The translations under genes were made by a program, and so were the position numbers. Positions 29,299 through 37,290 of a DNA stretch of 64,000 nt are shown piece after piece. The stretch is from Mycobacteriales bacterium (GTDB lineage Bacteria > Actinomycetota > Actinomycetes > BP-191): assembly GCA_035714365.1 (NCBI GenBank), contig DASTMB010000008.1, forward strand, positions 62,001-126,000. The letters are read 5' to 3'. Under the pieces are notes generated by a model, which did no database searches, had not been told where the DNA came from, and saw nothing but the letters and a program-made list of their open reading frames with translations. Each line of letters begins with the position of its first letter. Positions within the stretch are counted from its first letter, which is position 1.

Positions 29299-30600
29299 TC
29301 AGCGGGCGGGGCCGACCGGCCCGCGGATGCCGACCCGGTCCGCCACCAGCAGCGGCCGCGGCACCGGCGCCGCCGCCCGCAACGGCCGGCGCGCCCGGGC
29401 CGCCTGCTCGTCGCGCATGAGCTGCTTGAACGCCAGGAAGTCCATGTCGGAGTTCGGGTCGAAGTGGCCGATGTCCGCCTGGTCCAGGTAGTCGAAGTAC
29501 GGGTAGTGGGTGAGGTTGCTCTCGGCGTACAGGTAGCACTGGATCGTGATGCACGGCTCGGTGCCGTCGTTCCTGAGCTGGTGCACCTGGTTGAGCCGCG
29601 CCGAGATCCAGGTCACCTCGTCCTTCGCGAACGACACCTGTCCGAACGGCTCCGTGTGGTGCGGCGAGAGCATCGCGAACAGGCTCACGTGGATCTCGCC
29701 GTGCAGCACCTTGATGACCGCGTCGGCGCCGCCGTGGTTGTGGATCGGCGAGTAGTGCCCGCTCGGCCAGATCTCCATGACGAACGGCACGCCCGGCGAC
29801 TCGCCCTGGTTGAGTCCCAGCGTGATCCGCAGGTACGTCATCTGCGGGTCCGGCTTGCCGAACTCGTCGGCCTTCGCCTTCAGCGTCCGGTAGCACCAGC
29901 CGTCCGGGTCGTCGATGCTCTCCTTGATCGCCCGCCCGAAGTCCGGGAAGTCCGGCGTGTCCAGCGTGAACGCCGGGCCGGCGACGTTGGCGTAGAGGAC
30001 CTGGCAGGTCGGCGTGAGGTTCGCGGCGACGGTGACGGCGCCGGTCGCGGCGTCCTCCATCGTCATCGCCGAGTCGGGCACGACGCGCATCGGCGGGTCG
30101 ACCACGACCGGGTCGCGCCACAGGTCGGCGGCGTCCGCGACGCCGCCCTCGACGCGCACCGTCTCCACCTGCGCGAGCCACGCGTACGGGTCCGCCTTGC
30201 CCTTCGGCGGCGCGTCGAGCGCGTACCGCGCGAGCTTGGTGTTCAGCCGCATCTCGCCCTTGCCGTACATCAGCGCGCGGTTGTGGCTGTCGATGCTGAA
30301 CCAGTACTCGCAGAGCGGGTCCGGGTCGATGCCCGCGCCGGGGACGTCGACCACGTCGGTCCACCGGCTCGCCCGGCGGCGGCTCAGCCGTACGCCGTCC
30401 GCGTCGACGGTCCAGCGGAACGCCTCCGCGCCGCGCGCCTCCGACGCCGCCACCGTGACCGTGAACGCCGCCGCGTCCGGGTCGGTCACGACCACCGTGC
30501 CCTGCCCCGTGACGAGCAGCCGGACCACCCGGTCGCCGGGCAGCGAGTCGAGCGCGAGGTGGGCCGGGACCCGTTGGAACGTCTCGTTCTGATGCGTCAT
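29299..30600 (-). CDS. cysteine-dioxygenase-type cupin protein with unknown N-terminal domain
   Basis: The 433-residue protein has a C-terminal half (about residues 215-400) with the thiol-dioxygenase cupin motifs: HYSPIHNHGGADAVIKVLHG, with GEIHV after it, and the second-box His in LNQVHQLRNDG. These residues would hold Fe(II). The N-terminal 170 residues begin MTHQNETFQRVPAHLALDSL and look like a separate beta-rich domain of unknown function. The substrate could be cysteine or another thiol. RBS AGGAGAGGG precedes the ATG. It converges on the RiPP-like gene and diverges from the HerA-like gene. Confidence 0.65.
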   Translation of the reverse strand: MTHQNETFQRVPAHLALDSLPGDRVVRLLVTGQGTVVVTDPDAAAFTVTVAASEARGAEAFRWTVDADGVRLSRRRASRWTDVVDVPGAGIDPDPLCEYWFSIDSHNRALMYGKGEMRLNTKLARYALDAPPKGKADPYAWLAQVETVRVEGGVADAADLWRDPVVVDPPMRVVPDSAMTMEDAATGAVTVAANLTPTCQVLYANVAGPAFTLDTPDFPDFGRAIKESIDDPDGWCYRTLKAKADEFGKPDPQMTYLRITLGLNQGESPGVPFVMEIWPSGHYSPIHNHGGADAVIKVLHGEIHVSLFAMLSPHHTEPFGQVSFAKDEVTWISARLNQVHQLRNDGTEPCITIQCYLYAESNLTHYPYFDYLDQADIGHFDPNSDMDFLAFKQLMRDEQAARARRPLRAAAPVPRPLLVADRVGIRGPVGPAR

Positions 30601-30712
30601 GCGCCGTCCCTCTCCTGATGAGGGCGCGCGTCGCCAGCGAAGTGCACCCCCGTACGAAAACGCTGTGGCCGCACCGTAGCCCTTAGGGTGCTGGGGGAGT
30701 CGAGGAGGCGCG

Positions 30713-32278
30713 GTGTCGGACGAGTTCGCGAAGCAGGTAGGGGAGGCGTACGCGTTCACGGGCGCGGCGCTGGAGCTCGGTGCGCTGGTCACCGGCAACG
30801 AGGCGCACCCGGACACGCGCATCCGGATGCCGCTGTCGATGCTGAACCGCCACGGTCTCGTCGCCGGCGCGACCGGCACCGGCAAGACGAAGACGTTGCA
30901 GCTCATGGCCGAGCAGCTCTCCGCCGCCGGCGTCCCGTGCTTCCTCGCCGACATCAAGGGCGACGTGTCCGGCATGGCCGCGCCCGGCGTGCCCGGCGAC
31001 CGCATCGCGACGCGGTCGCGCGACGTCGGCGACGAGTGGGCGCCCGCGGCGTTCCCGGTGGAGTTCCTCTCCATCGGCGGCGTCGGTACCGGCGCCGCCG
31101 TGCGCGCCACGATGACCGGCTTCGGCCCGCAGCTCCTCGCCAAGGTGCTCGGCCTCAACGACGTGCAGGAGTCCAGCCTCGGCCTCGTCTTCCACTACGC
31201 CGACCGGGCCGGCCTGCCGCTGCTCGACCTCAAGGACCTGCGCGCGGTCATCTCGTTCCTCGTCAGCGAGGAGGGGAAGGCCGAGCTGCAAGGGCTCGGC
31301 GGCCTGTCGTCGTCGACCGCGGGCGTGCTGCTGCGCGAGCTGGTCGCGCTGGAGGACCAGGGCGCGGGCGTGTTCTTCGGCGAGCCGGAGTTCGACACGG
31401 CCGACCTGCTCCGCGTCACCCCCGACGGCCGCGGCGTCGTCTCCGTCATGGAGCTCCAGGGGCTCCAGGACCGGCCCGCCGTCTTCTCGACGTTCCTCAT
31501 GTGGCTGCTCGCCGACCTGTTCCACGACCTGCCCGAGGTCGGCGACCTCGACAAGCCGAAGCTGGTGTTCTTCTTCGACGAGGCGCACCTGCTCTTCGAC
31601 GACGCGAGCAAGGGGTTCCTCGACGCGGTCGCGCAGACCGTGCGGCTGATCCGCAGCAAGGGCGTCGGCGTGTTCTTCGTGACGCAGACGCCGAAGGACG
31701 TGCCGGCCGACGTGCTCGCCCAGCTCGGCAACCGCATCCAGCACGCGCTGCGCGCGTTCACGCCGCAGGACGCGAAGGCGTTGAAGGCGACGGTCGGCAC
31801 GTTCCCGCGGACCGAGGAGTACGACCTCGAGGAGCTGCTCACCCAGCTCGGCATCGGCGAGGCCGTCGTCACGATCCTCTCCGAACGCGGCGCCCCGACG
31901 CCGGTCGCGTGGACGCGGCTGCGGGCGCCGCGGTCGTTGATGGCGCAGCTCGACCCGGCGCAGCAGCAGTCGCTCGTCGCGGCCTCGCCGGTCGCGCAGC
32001 GGTACGCGACCGCGATCGACCGGGAGTCGGCGTACGAGCGGCTCGCCGCCCGGCTCGCGCCGCCGCCGGAGGCGCCCGCGGCGCGGCCCGAGCCGGAGCC
32101 GCGCGCGAAGAAGGAGAAGCACCACGCCGAGGCCGCAGCGGCGGGCGGCGTGATGGGCGCGCTCGGCGGCTTCCTCGGCTCGTCCATGGGGCGGTCGATG
32201 AGCCGGTCCATCGGCAGCGCGATCGGCCGGGAGATCACCCGCAGCATCTTCGGCACCGCCCGCCGCCGCCGACGCTGA
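30713..32278 (+). CDS. HerA-like ATPase of the DUF853 family
   Basis: The 521-residue protein starts VSDEFAKQVGEAYAFTGAAL. It has Walker A GATGTGKTKTLQ near residue 53 and Walker B LVFFFDEAHLLFDDASKGF around residue 285, followed by sensor-like IRSKGVGVFFVTQTPKDVP. The C-terminus has Pro/Ala/Glu-rich linkers and a Gly/Ser helical tail (GGFLGSSMGRSMSRSIGSAI). The DUF853/HerA-FtsK ATPases are broadly conserved, and their cellular role is not settled. RBS GAGGAGG lies just before the GTG. Confidence 0.85.
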   Translation: MSDEFAKQVGEAYAFTGAALELGALVTGNEAHPDTRIRMPLSMLNRHGLVAGATGTGKTKTLQLMAEQLSAAGVPCFLADIKGDVSGMAAPGVPGDRIATRSRDVGDEWAPAAFPVEFLSIGGVGTGAAVRATMTGFGPQLLAKVLGLNDVQESSLGLVFHYADRAGLPLLDLKDLRAVISFLVSEEGKAELQGLGGLSSSTAGVLLRELVALEDQGAGVFFGEPEFDTADLLRVTPDGRGVVSVMELQGLQDRPAVFSTFLMWLLADLFHDLPEVGDLDKPKLVFFFDEAHLLFDDASKGFLDAVAQTVRLIRSKGVGVFFVTQTPKDVPADVLAQLGNRIQHALRAFTPQDAKALKATVGTFPRTEEYDLEELLTQLGIGEAVVTILSERGAPTPVAWTRLRAPRSLMAQLDPAQQQSLVAASPVAQRYATAIDRESAYERLAARLAPPPEAPAARPEPEPRAKKEKHHAEAAAAGGVMGALGGFLGSSMGRSMSRSIGSAIGREITRSIFGTARRRRR

Positions 32279-32279
32279 C

Positions 32280-32733
32280 TCAGGCCGGCACCGCGACCCG
32301 CCGCCGCGCCCAGAACGGCGCGTCCGGCCAGCGGCGTTCCAGTCGCGTTGCGGCGCAGCGACGGGCCCGCCGACGGCGCCTCCGGGATGTCCAGCGCGAT
32401 CTGGAACTCGTACCAGGCGCTCTTGGCGTTCGCGACGTGGACCGTCCACGCGATGTCCGCGTTGTCCGCCGTCAGCTCGCGCACGACCTCGCCGTACGCG
32501 TTGTAGCCGCAGACGCGGAAGCGCGCGGCCTGCCGCTTCAGGCCGCCCGCCGCGTCCTTGTACGAGCCCTCCGGCAGCGGCGGCGGGTCCGGCACCTCGG
32601 GGCCGTAGAAGAACTCGTCCGGGCTGTCGCCCACCCGCGCCACCCCGAGCGCGGGGTGGATCGCGGCGCGGACGATGGTGGTGCGGATCGGGTCGGTGGC
32701 GCCGGTGCTTCCCGGCGCGCGGTCGTCGGGCAT
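32280..32733 (-). pseudogene. truncated LodA/GoxA-like oxidase fragment (N-terminus only)
   Basis: From the ATG at 32733 the first about 130 residues match the start of LodA-type amino-acid oxidases: AAIHPALGVARVGDSPDEFF, YGPEVPDPPPLPEGSYKDA, GGLKRQAARFRVCGYNAYGE and VVRELTADNADIAWTVHVAN. LodA proteins are about 600-700 residues and need their C-terminal half for the tryptophylquinone cofactor. Here the match decays after about LDIPEAPSAGPSLRRNA and the neighbouring gene begins on the opposite strand, so at most a fifth remains. The frame runs on over the HerA-like gene only because of GC content. A TGA at 32280-32282 would end it after a one-base frame slip. Confidence 0.65.
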
Positions 32734-32811
32734 GGGCGTGCCCCCGTCTCGCTCGTGCGTCCCCCTACGCGGCGCACGCTAGGCCCGGCGACGGCCCGGC
32801 CGCAAGATCGT

Positions 32812-32976
32812 TCAGCAGGTGCGGGTCTGCAGGCAGACGTCAATGCTGAGCGGGTTGCAGACCTGGTAGCTCTCGGTGCAGTCGTACTTGGTCCGGAACG
32901 ACGCGCCGATGACGAGCATCAGGTCGCCCGGCTCCAGCTCGGTGAGGGTCTCCTTCTTGAGCGTGAGCGAACGCAT
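32812..32976 (-). CDS. RiPP-like precursor peptide (copy 2)
   Basis: A 54-residue peptide. The leader is MRSLTLKKETLTELEPGDLM then LVIGAS. The core has four Cys (Cys33, Cys40, Cys48, Cys54), the last one C-terminal, with several Ser/Thr. The leader L-T-L-K-x-E-x-L-x-E-L is shared with copy 1 at 29073-29240, though the double Gly is replaced by IGA. The RBS (GAAGGAG) is placed 6 bases before the ATG. It follows the large secreted protein gene by 30 bases on the same strand and precedes the LodA fragment by 78, so these were probably one transcript. Confidence 0.6.
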   Translation of the reverse strand: MRSLTLKKETLTELEPGDLMLVIGASFRTKYDCTESYQVCNPLSIDVCLQTRTC

Positions 32977-33006
32977 GCGGGGCTCCTTCGGTGAGGGGCC
33001 GGCTGG

Positions 33007-35985
33007 TCAGGCGAGGCGGACGGATCCGCTGACGCCGGTCGCCCAGCCGGTGCGGGTGACGACGACACGGTAGAGCCCGCCGGTCGGCGCGCGGAACGCC
33101 ACCCGTCCCGTCGACGGCAGCGCCGCCGAGAGGACGTTGACCCAGCCGGTGCTGCGCCAGGCCTGGAGCCGCGCCGTGCCGCCGCCCGCGGCGGGCGAGA
33201 CGGTGACCGCGACGGCCCGGCCGGACGTCGCGAGCGTCACCCGCGGCGACACCGCGAGCGACCGCGCCGCCGACACCGGCGCGAGCGCCGTCATGCCGGC
33301 GAAGCGCACCGAGTACTCCATCGGGTACGGCGGGTGGATCGTCACGGCGTACGTGCCGGTGGATGTCGTCGTCGTTCCGCCGAGGCGGACCATCGCCGCA
33401 GTCGAGCCCTTGCGCCGCCCGTACAGGTCCAGCCGCGCGCCCGCCACGCCCGCGCCGGCGGGCGTCGTCAGCCGGCCCTTGACCACGCTGTACGAGCCGG
33501 AGACGACGCTCGCCGGGACGGTCGCCGACAGCCGCGGCACCGGCCGCGGCAGCACCGACACGGCGGCCGAGGAGTCGCCGGCGCCCTTGGCGTTGACGGC
33601 GTTGACCGTGAACGAGTACGTCGTGCCGTTGGTCAGCCCGGTCAGTGTCGCGGTGCGGGCGGTGGCCGACGTGCTCGCCACGACGGTGCCCTGCGCGTTG
33701 CGGACCTCGAACGCCGTGAGCGGGCTGTGGCCGTCGTCCGCCGGTGGCTGCCAGGTGACCTTCGCGCTGCCGTCGCCGGGGGAGACCGCCACACCGACGG
33801 GAGCCGTCGGCGTCGTGACGACGGTGATGGTCGTGTCGACGCCGGGTGTGTCCTCGCCGGCGCGCACCTCGAACACCCGCGCCTGCGACTCGAGCAGGAC
33901 GCCCGGCGCCCACACCGACGACACCACGCCCGCGCCGCAGTCGTAGAACAGCGCCTTGTACGTGCCGGGCCGCAGCCCGCCGACGGAGAACGTGCCGTCC
34001 TGGCCGGTGTGCCACATCCCGCCCGACGGGCTGTCGGTGGCGTTGACGTTGACGCAGACGCCGTACAGGGGCAGCCCGAACTGGTCGTAGACCGTGCCGC
34101 TGGCGCTGCCGCCGCGCACCATCGTCGCGTCGGCGGTCAGCGTCGTGCCGCTGGTCACCGCCAGCGACGGGGCGTCCTCGTACTCGGCGGCGCCGTCGTT
34201 CCAGACCGGCACGTACCGGCCCGGCCGCACGAAGCAGTCGCTGAACCGCACCCGGTAGTCGTCGTGCGGCGCCAGACCGGTGATCGTGTACCGGCCGTCG
34301 TCGTCGGTGTTCGCGCCGGTCGGCGGCAGGTGCGCGCTCGCCGACTCCGGCCAGACGCAGACCTGCGCGATCGGTGCGCCGCTGGCGTCGGTGACCCGGC
34401 CGGTGATCGTGCCGCCGGGGTGGACGACCTGGTCGACGCCCGCGGTCTCCTGCTCCAGCTCGACCGTGACCAGCTCGCCCGTCGCCGGGTCGTCGGTGCC
34501 GCGGTAGTACGCGGGGGCGACGTTGCCGCCGTGGCAGGACCGGAACGACACCCGGTACGAGCCGTAGTCCAGCGCCCGGATCACGTAGGTGCCGTCCAGG
34601 CCGGTGCGCGCCGCGCCGCCCTGGCCGCTGAGCACGTGCGACGCGGAGGCGCACACGTCCGGCACCGGGTCGCCGTTCTCGTCGCGCACCGTGCCGCTGA
34701 TGCGCCCGCCGCGCGGCAGCGCCATGTCGACGTCGGTGAGGCTGACGCCCGCGACCAGGCTCACCGGCAGGGCGGTCTCGCGCGTCTGCGCGTCCGGCCA
34801 CCACCGCGTCACCAGGTCCTCGTCCTGGCAGCAGTTGCCGAACTGGAGCTTGTAGACCGTGCCGCGCAGCCCCGTCACCCGGTAGTGCCCGTCCGCGTCG
34901 GTCCACCCCTGGCGGCCCGTGAACATGCCGGTGATGCCGTCGTAGACGATCGCGCTGACACCCGCGATCGGGTTCCCGTCCGGGCCGCGCACCGTGCCCG
35001 TGATCGACAGGCCAGGCGTGAGCGCGCCGTCGATGCCGGTGACGTGCGCGGCCTCCGTGACCGCGATCGGGGTCGCGGCGCCGGCCGTGGTGGCGTTCGG
35101 GTACCAGGTCGCGGCGGTGACGCCGGTGCAGTCGGAGAACTCCACCCGGTACGTGCCGATGGCCAGGTGGTCGATGAGGTAGGAGCCGTCGTCGCCGGTC
35201 ATGGCGTAGCGGTCGAGGCTGCCCTGCGCCGTGCCCGGCGTCGCGCGCACGCACTGCTTCGGGTACGGGTTGCCCTGGTCGTCGCGGACGACGCCCGCGA
35301 TCGTCGCCGGCCGCGGCAGCGTCGCGTCCACACCCGTGTGCTCCGCGCCCGCCGTCACCTCCACGTCGGGCGACTGCGCCGCGTCCGGCGTGTCGCCGTA
35401 GAGGACGCCCGTGTAGGTGTTGTAGCCGTAGAACGCGAGCCGGTACTTCGCGGCGGGCAGGCCGCGCGCCAGCCAGTGGCCCTGCGCGTCCGTCCGCAGG
35501 TCCGTGTCGATCGGGTACGGGATGCTCCCGTCGCTCACCGGGCGCAGGTCCACGCTCGCGTTCGCGATGGGCTCGCCGGCGGTGTTGCGCACCGTGCCGG
35601 ACATCGCGCCGCCGCGCGGCATCGTCCCGTCCACGCCAGTCCGCTGCTGCCCGTCCGCCAGCGTGACGACGGTCGCGTTGTAGCGGTACGGCGCGTTCGG
35701 CCAGTACCGCGTCACCAGGTCGCGGTCGCCGCAGTCGGCGAACCGCACGTAGTACGAGCCGGCCGGCGCCGTGACGCCGTACGTGCCGTCGGCGCCCGTC
35801 CGCGCGGTCGCGACCGGGGTGCCGTTGACGGCGCTGCTCACGAGCCCGACGCAGACGTCCGCGAGCGGCGTGCCTCCCGTGTCGGCGACGCGGCCGGACA
35901 CGGTCGCGCCCGACGCGGACGCGACGCCCGGCGCCGCGGCCAACACCGAAGCGACCGTTGCCAGCAGAACCAGACCCCGACGCAT
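33007..35985 (-). CDS. secreted multi-domain protein with carboxypeptidase-regulatory-like repeats
   Basis: The 992-residue protein has a signal peptide (MRRGLVLLATVASVLAAAPG) then about eight to ten carboxypeptidase-D-regulatory-like beta-sandwich repeats of about 75-85 residues. Each has a G-x-V-x-D/N-x-x-G-x-P-I/V-x-x-V core and paired Cys, for example ISGTVRDENGDPVPDVCASA and ITGRVTDASGAPIAQVCVWP. A fibronectin type III domain follows (VAVSPGDGSAKVTWQPPADD) and then two C-terminal beta domains. It has no sortase motif or membrane anchor. The start at 35985 is the ATG that opens the signal peptide, 63 bases inside the longest frame. Probable surface or matrix adhesin; function not known. 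Confidence 0.75.
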   Translation of the reverse strand: MRRGLVLLATVASVLAAAPGVASASGATVSGRVADTGGTPLADVCVGLVSSAVNGTPVATARTGADGTYGVTAPAGSYYVRFADCGDRDLVTRYWPNAPYRYNATVVTLADGQQRTGVDGTMPRGGAMSGTVRNTAGEPIANASVDLRPVSDGSIPYPIDTDLRTDAQGHWLARGLPAAKYRLAFYGYNTYTGVLYGDTPDAAQSPDVEVTAGAEHTGVDATLPRPATIAGVVRDDQGNPYPKQCVRATPGTAQGSLDRYAMTGDDGSYLIDHLAIGTYRVEFSDCTGVTAATWYPNATTAGAATPIAVTEAAHVTGIDGALTPGLSITGTVRGPDGNPIAGVSAIVYDGITGMFTGRQGWTDADGHYRVTGLRGTVYKLQFGNCCQDEDLVTRWWPDAQTRETALPVSLVAGVSLTDVDMALPRGGRISGTVRDENGDPVPDVCASASHVLSGQGGAARTGLDGTYVIRALDYGSYRVSFRSCHGGNVAPAYYRGTDDPATGELVTVELEQETAGVDQVVHPGGTITGRVTDASGAPIAQVCVWPESASAHLPPTGANTDDDGRYTITGLAPHDDYRVRFSDCFVRPGRYVPVWNDGAAEYEDAPSLAVTSGTTLTADATMVRGGSASGTVYDQFGLPLYGVCVNVNATDSPSGGMWHTGQDGTFSVGGLRPGTYKALFYDCGAGVVSSVWAPGVLLESQARVFEVRAGEDTPGVDTTITVVTTPTAPVGVAVSPGDGSAKVTWQPPADDGHSPLTAFEVRNAQGTVVASTSATARTATLTGLTNGTTYSFTVNAVNAKGAGDSSAAVSVLPRPVPRLSATVPASVVSGSYSVVKGRLTTPAGAGVAGARLDLYGRRKGSTAAMVRLGGTTTTSTGTYAVTIHPPYPMEYSVRFAGMTALAPVSAARSLAVSPRVTLATSGRAVAVTVSPAAGGGTARLQAWRSTGWVNVLSAALPSTGRVAFRAPTGGLYRVVVTRTGWATGVSGSVRLA

Positions 35986-36160
35986 CACGCGCCCCCTCCC
36001 CAGGTGCATACCGGCAGGGTACGGGCAATCCCGACCCGTCGCGCCCACCCTGCGAAATCGAGGCGCTACTCGCCGTTCGGATACGTCGCGCGGGCATCTC
36101 GAACCGGTCAGCAGCGCGCGATCGATCAGGGTTCAAGGAGCGGCCCGAGCCGGGGCTACA

Positions 36161-36241
36161 AGGTCAGGGATCGTGCCGCTGACACTGCGGCTTTCGTGGA
36201 GTGAGCGACGGGGTCGAAGCGGCGACAACCGGGACCACAAC
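36161..36241 (-). repeat. left direct repeat: degraded copy of the tRNA-His 3' part plus flank
   Basis: This 81-bp segment matches 37161-37241 at a distance of exactly 1000 bp, with about 8 mismatches and 2 single-base indels. Bases 36199-36241 correspond to the 3' 43 nucleotides of tRNA-His up to the anticodon, and 36161-36198 correspond to the sequence just downstream of the tRNA. The copy lacks the 5' half and cannot form a tRNA. It is the pattern left by integration at a tRNA 3' end (attL/attR) or by tandem duplication. Confidence 0.85.
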
Positions 36242-36257
36242 GAGCTGGCACCTTGCG

Positions 36258-36770
36258 TCAACCCACATTGAGGTGCATGCGAGCCATCGAAAGCGCTCCC
36301 CGGAACAGCGGCGCTTCGACTCGTCCGCGCGACTCGACGTCAGCGACGAATATCTCCAAGAGGTCGAGCAAGTCCTGCACGATGGCTTCGTACGTGCGCT
36401 CGGCGTCGTCTGCCGTGACGGCGTACGGGTCGTCGGGGGTCCGTCCGCGCGACAGGTGCACGACCTGCTGGCTAGCCAGTTGCCACACGGTCCGTAGCCG
36501 AGCGACGCGGTCGTCGTCGTCGGGCGGTCGCAGCGCTCCGAAGTCGCCGGCGGAGAAGTCGCGTCGGTCGGCTTCGCTCCGGACCTGGAGGAAGTCGATG
36601 AGCAGCCGCGCGTGGACGAGGAAGGATTCCACGCATGCGTTGGCGATGGTGCTCTCGTGGTGCGTCGTCTTGCTTCGAAGCGCACCCAGCATCTCGATCG
36701 AGTACGCGACGTGTTGTGCCTGTCGAACGGGAACCGACAGGTCGCGGCCCCACAGGTCTTCCGGTGCCAC
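36258..36770 (-). CDS. hypothetical protein within the tRNA-His insertion (HEPN-like helices?)
   Basis: The 170-residue protein is mostly helical, with ANACVESFLVHARLLIDFLQ, VARLRTVWQLASQQVVHLSR and EAIVQDLLDLLEIFVADVES. The first of these resembles a family of uncharacterised bacterial proteins with a L-x-H-A-R-x-L-I-D-F pattern that has a HEPN-like look, but no R-x4-6-H catalytic motif can be asserted. Base composition is lower in GC than in the flanking genes. It is 10 bases downstream of the small membrane protein gene and both lie between the tRNA-His direct repeats, implying they arrived together. Confidence 0.5.
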   Translation of the reverse strand: MAPEDLWGRDLSVPVRQAQHVAYSIEMLGALRSKTTHHESTIANACVESFLVHARLLIDFLQVRSEADRRDFSAGDFGALRPPDDDDRVARLRTVWQLASQQVVHLSRGRTPDDPYAVTADDAERTYEAIVQDLLDLLEIFVADVESRGRVEAPLFRGALSMARMHLNVG

Positions 36771-36780
36771 GACTCTCCGC

Positions 36781-37038
36781 TCAGCCGAGAAGTGCCACGA
36801 CCACGCCGACGACCGCGGCTGCCGCGTTGAGCGCCGTCAACCACGTGATGATCGTCGTGAGCCTCGTGACCTGTGCGGTCAACGCCTCTATCCGGTCGCC
36901 TGACCGCACGGTGTCGCGGCGCGCGAGTTCCTCGAGGTAGTAACTCACGCCGACAATTGTGTGCTCGGCGGCGGCGTCGTGTAGCGCCACGAGTTCCTCG
37001 TCGGTTCGACTGCGGAGTTCGGCAAGCTTGTCGCTCAT
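36781..37038 (-). CDS. small single-helix membrane protein within the insertion
   Basis: An 85-residue protein. The N-terminus MSDKLAELRSRTDEELVALH is charged and helical, a coiled-coil-like middle is rich in Arg/Asp, and one C-terminal membrane helix is present (WLTALNAAAAVVGVVVALLG). It is the first gene of a two-gene unit with the 170-residue protein. Such a pair of small membrane protein and soluble partner, in a tRNA-bounded segment, is reminiscent of small defence or TA cassettes, but nothing in the sequence proves this. Confidence 0.5.
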   Translation of the reverse strand: MSDKLAELRSRTDEELVALHDAAAEHTIVGVSYYLEELARRDTVRSGDRIEALTAQVTRLTTIITWLTALNAAAAVVGVVVALLG

Positions 37039-37160
37039 GGCTCCAGCGTATGCACCGACCCGGACGTGATCTCGCCCAGTCTGCCGGGATGACGGCTCAG
37101 TCGGACGAGGCCGAGTTCTGCTCCCATGCTCTGATTCGCGCAGCCTTCGGAGGCGTTGCG

Positions 37161-37241
37161 AGGTCAGCGATCAGGCCGCTGACCTGCGGTTATCGTGGGG
37201 TGAGCGACGGGGGTCGAACCCGCGACAACCGGGACCACAAC
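37161..37241 (-). repeat. right direct repeat containing the functional tRNA-His 3' end
   Basis: Partner of 36161-36241. This copy contains the intact tRNA 3' half (from 37199) and 38 bases downstream of the tRNA. The element between the repeats is about 0.92 kb and carries two genes; no integrase is inside. Confidence 0.85.
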
Positions 37242-37271
37242 CCGGTGCTCTACCAGCTGAGCTACGCCCAC
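37199..37271 (-). tRNA. tRNA-His (GTG anticodon)
   Basis: The minus strand folds as a full cloverleaf: acceptor GTGGGCG/CGCTCAC, D-stem GCTC/GAGC, anticodon stem CCGGG/CCCGG around TTGTGGT with anticodon GTG, and T-loop TTCGACC. The base before position 1 is G and the discriminator is C, as His-tRNA requires (G-1:C73). CCA is not encoded. It lies 19 bases downstream of orn, a common actinobacterial arrangement. Its 3' part is duplicated 1 kb away. Confidence 0.95.
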
Positions 37272-37290
37272 CATGCGTGCGGCGCAGAGT

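Noticed and set aside
29299-30600. Cupin as a RiPP-modifying enzyme for the neighbouring peptides
   Set aside because: Thiol-dioxygenase cupins act on free thiols or N-terminal Cys; adjacency alone is not enough to assign it.
31195-32279. Open frame of several hundred codons antisense to the HerA-like ATPase, continuous with the LodA fragment
   Set aside because: The residues are Arg/Ser-rich and low-complexity, as expected for an antisense frame of GC-rich DNA. Only the first about 130 residues from 32733 look like a real protein.
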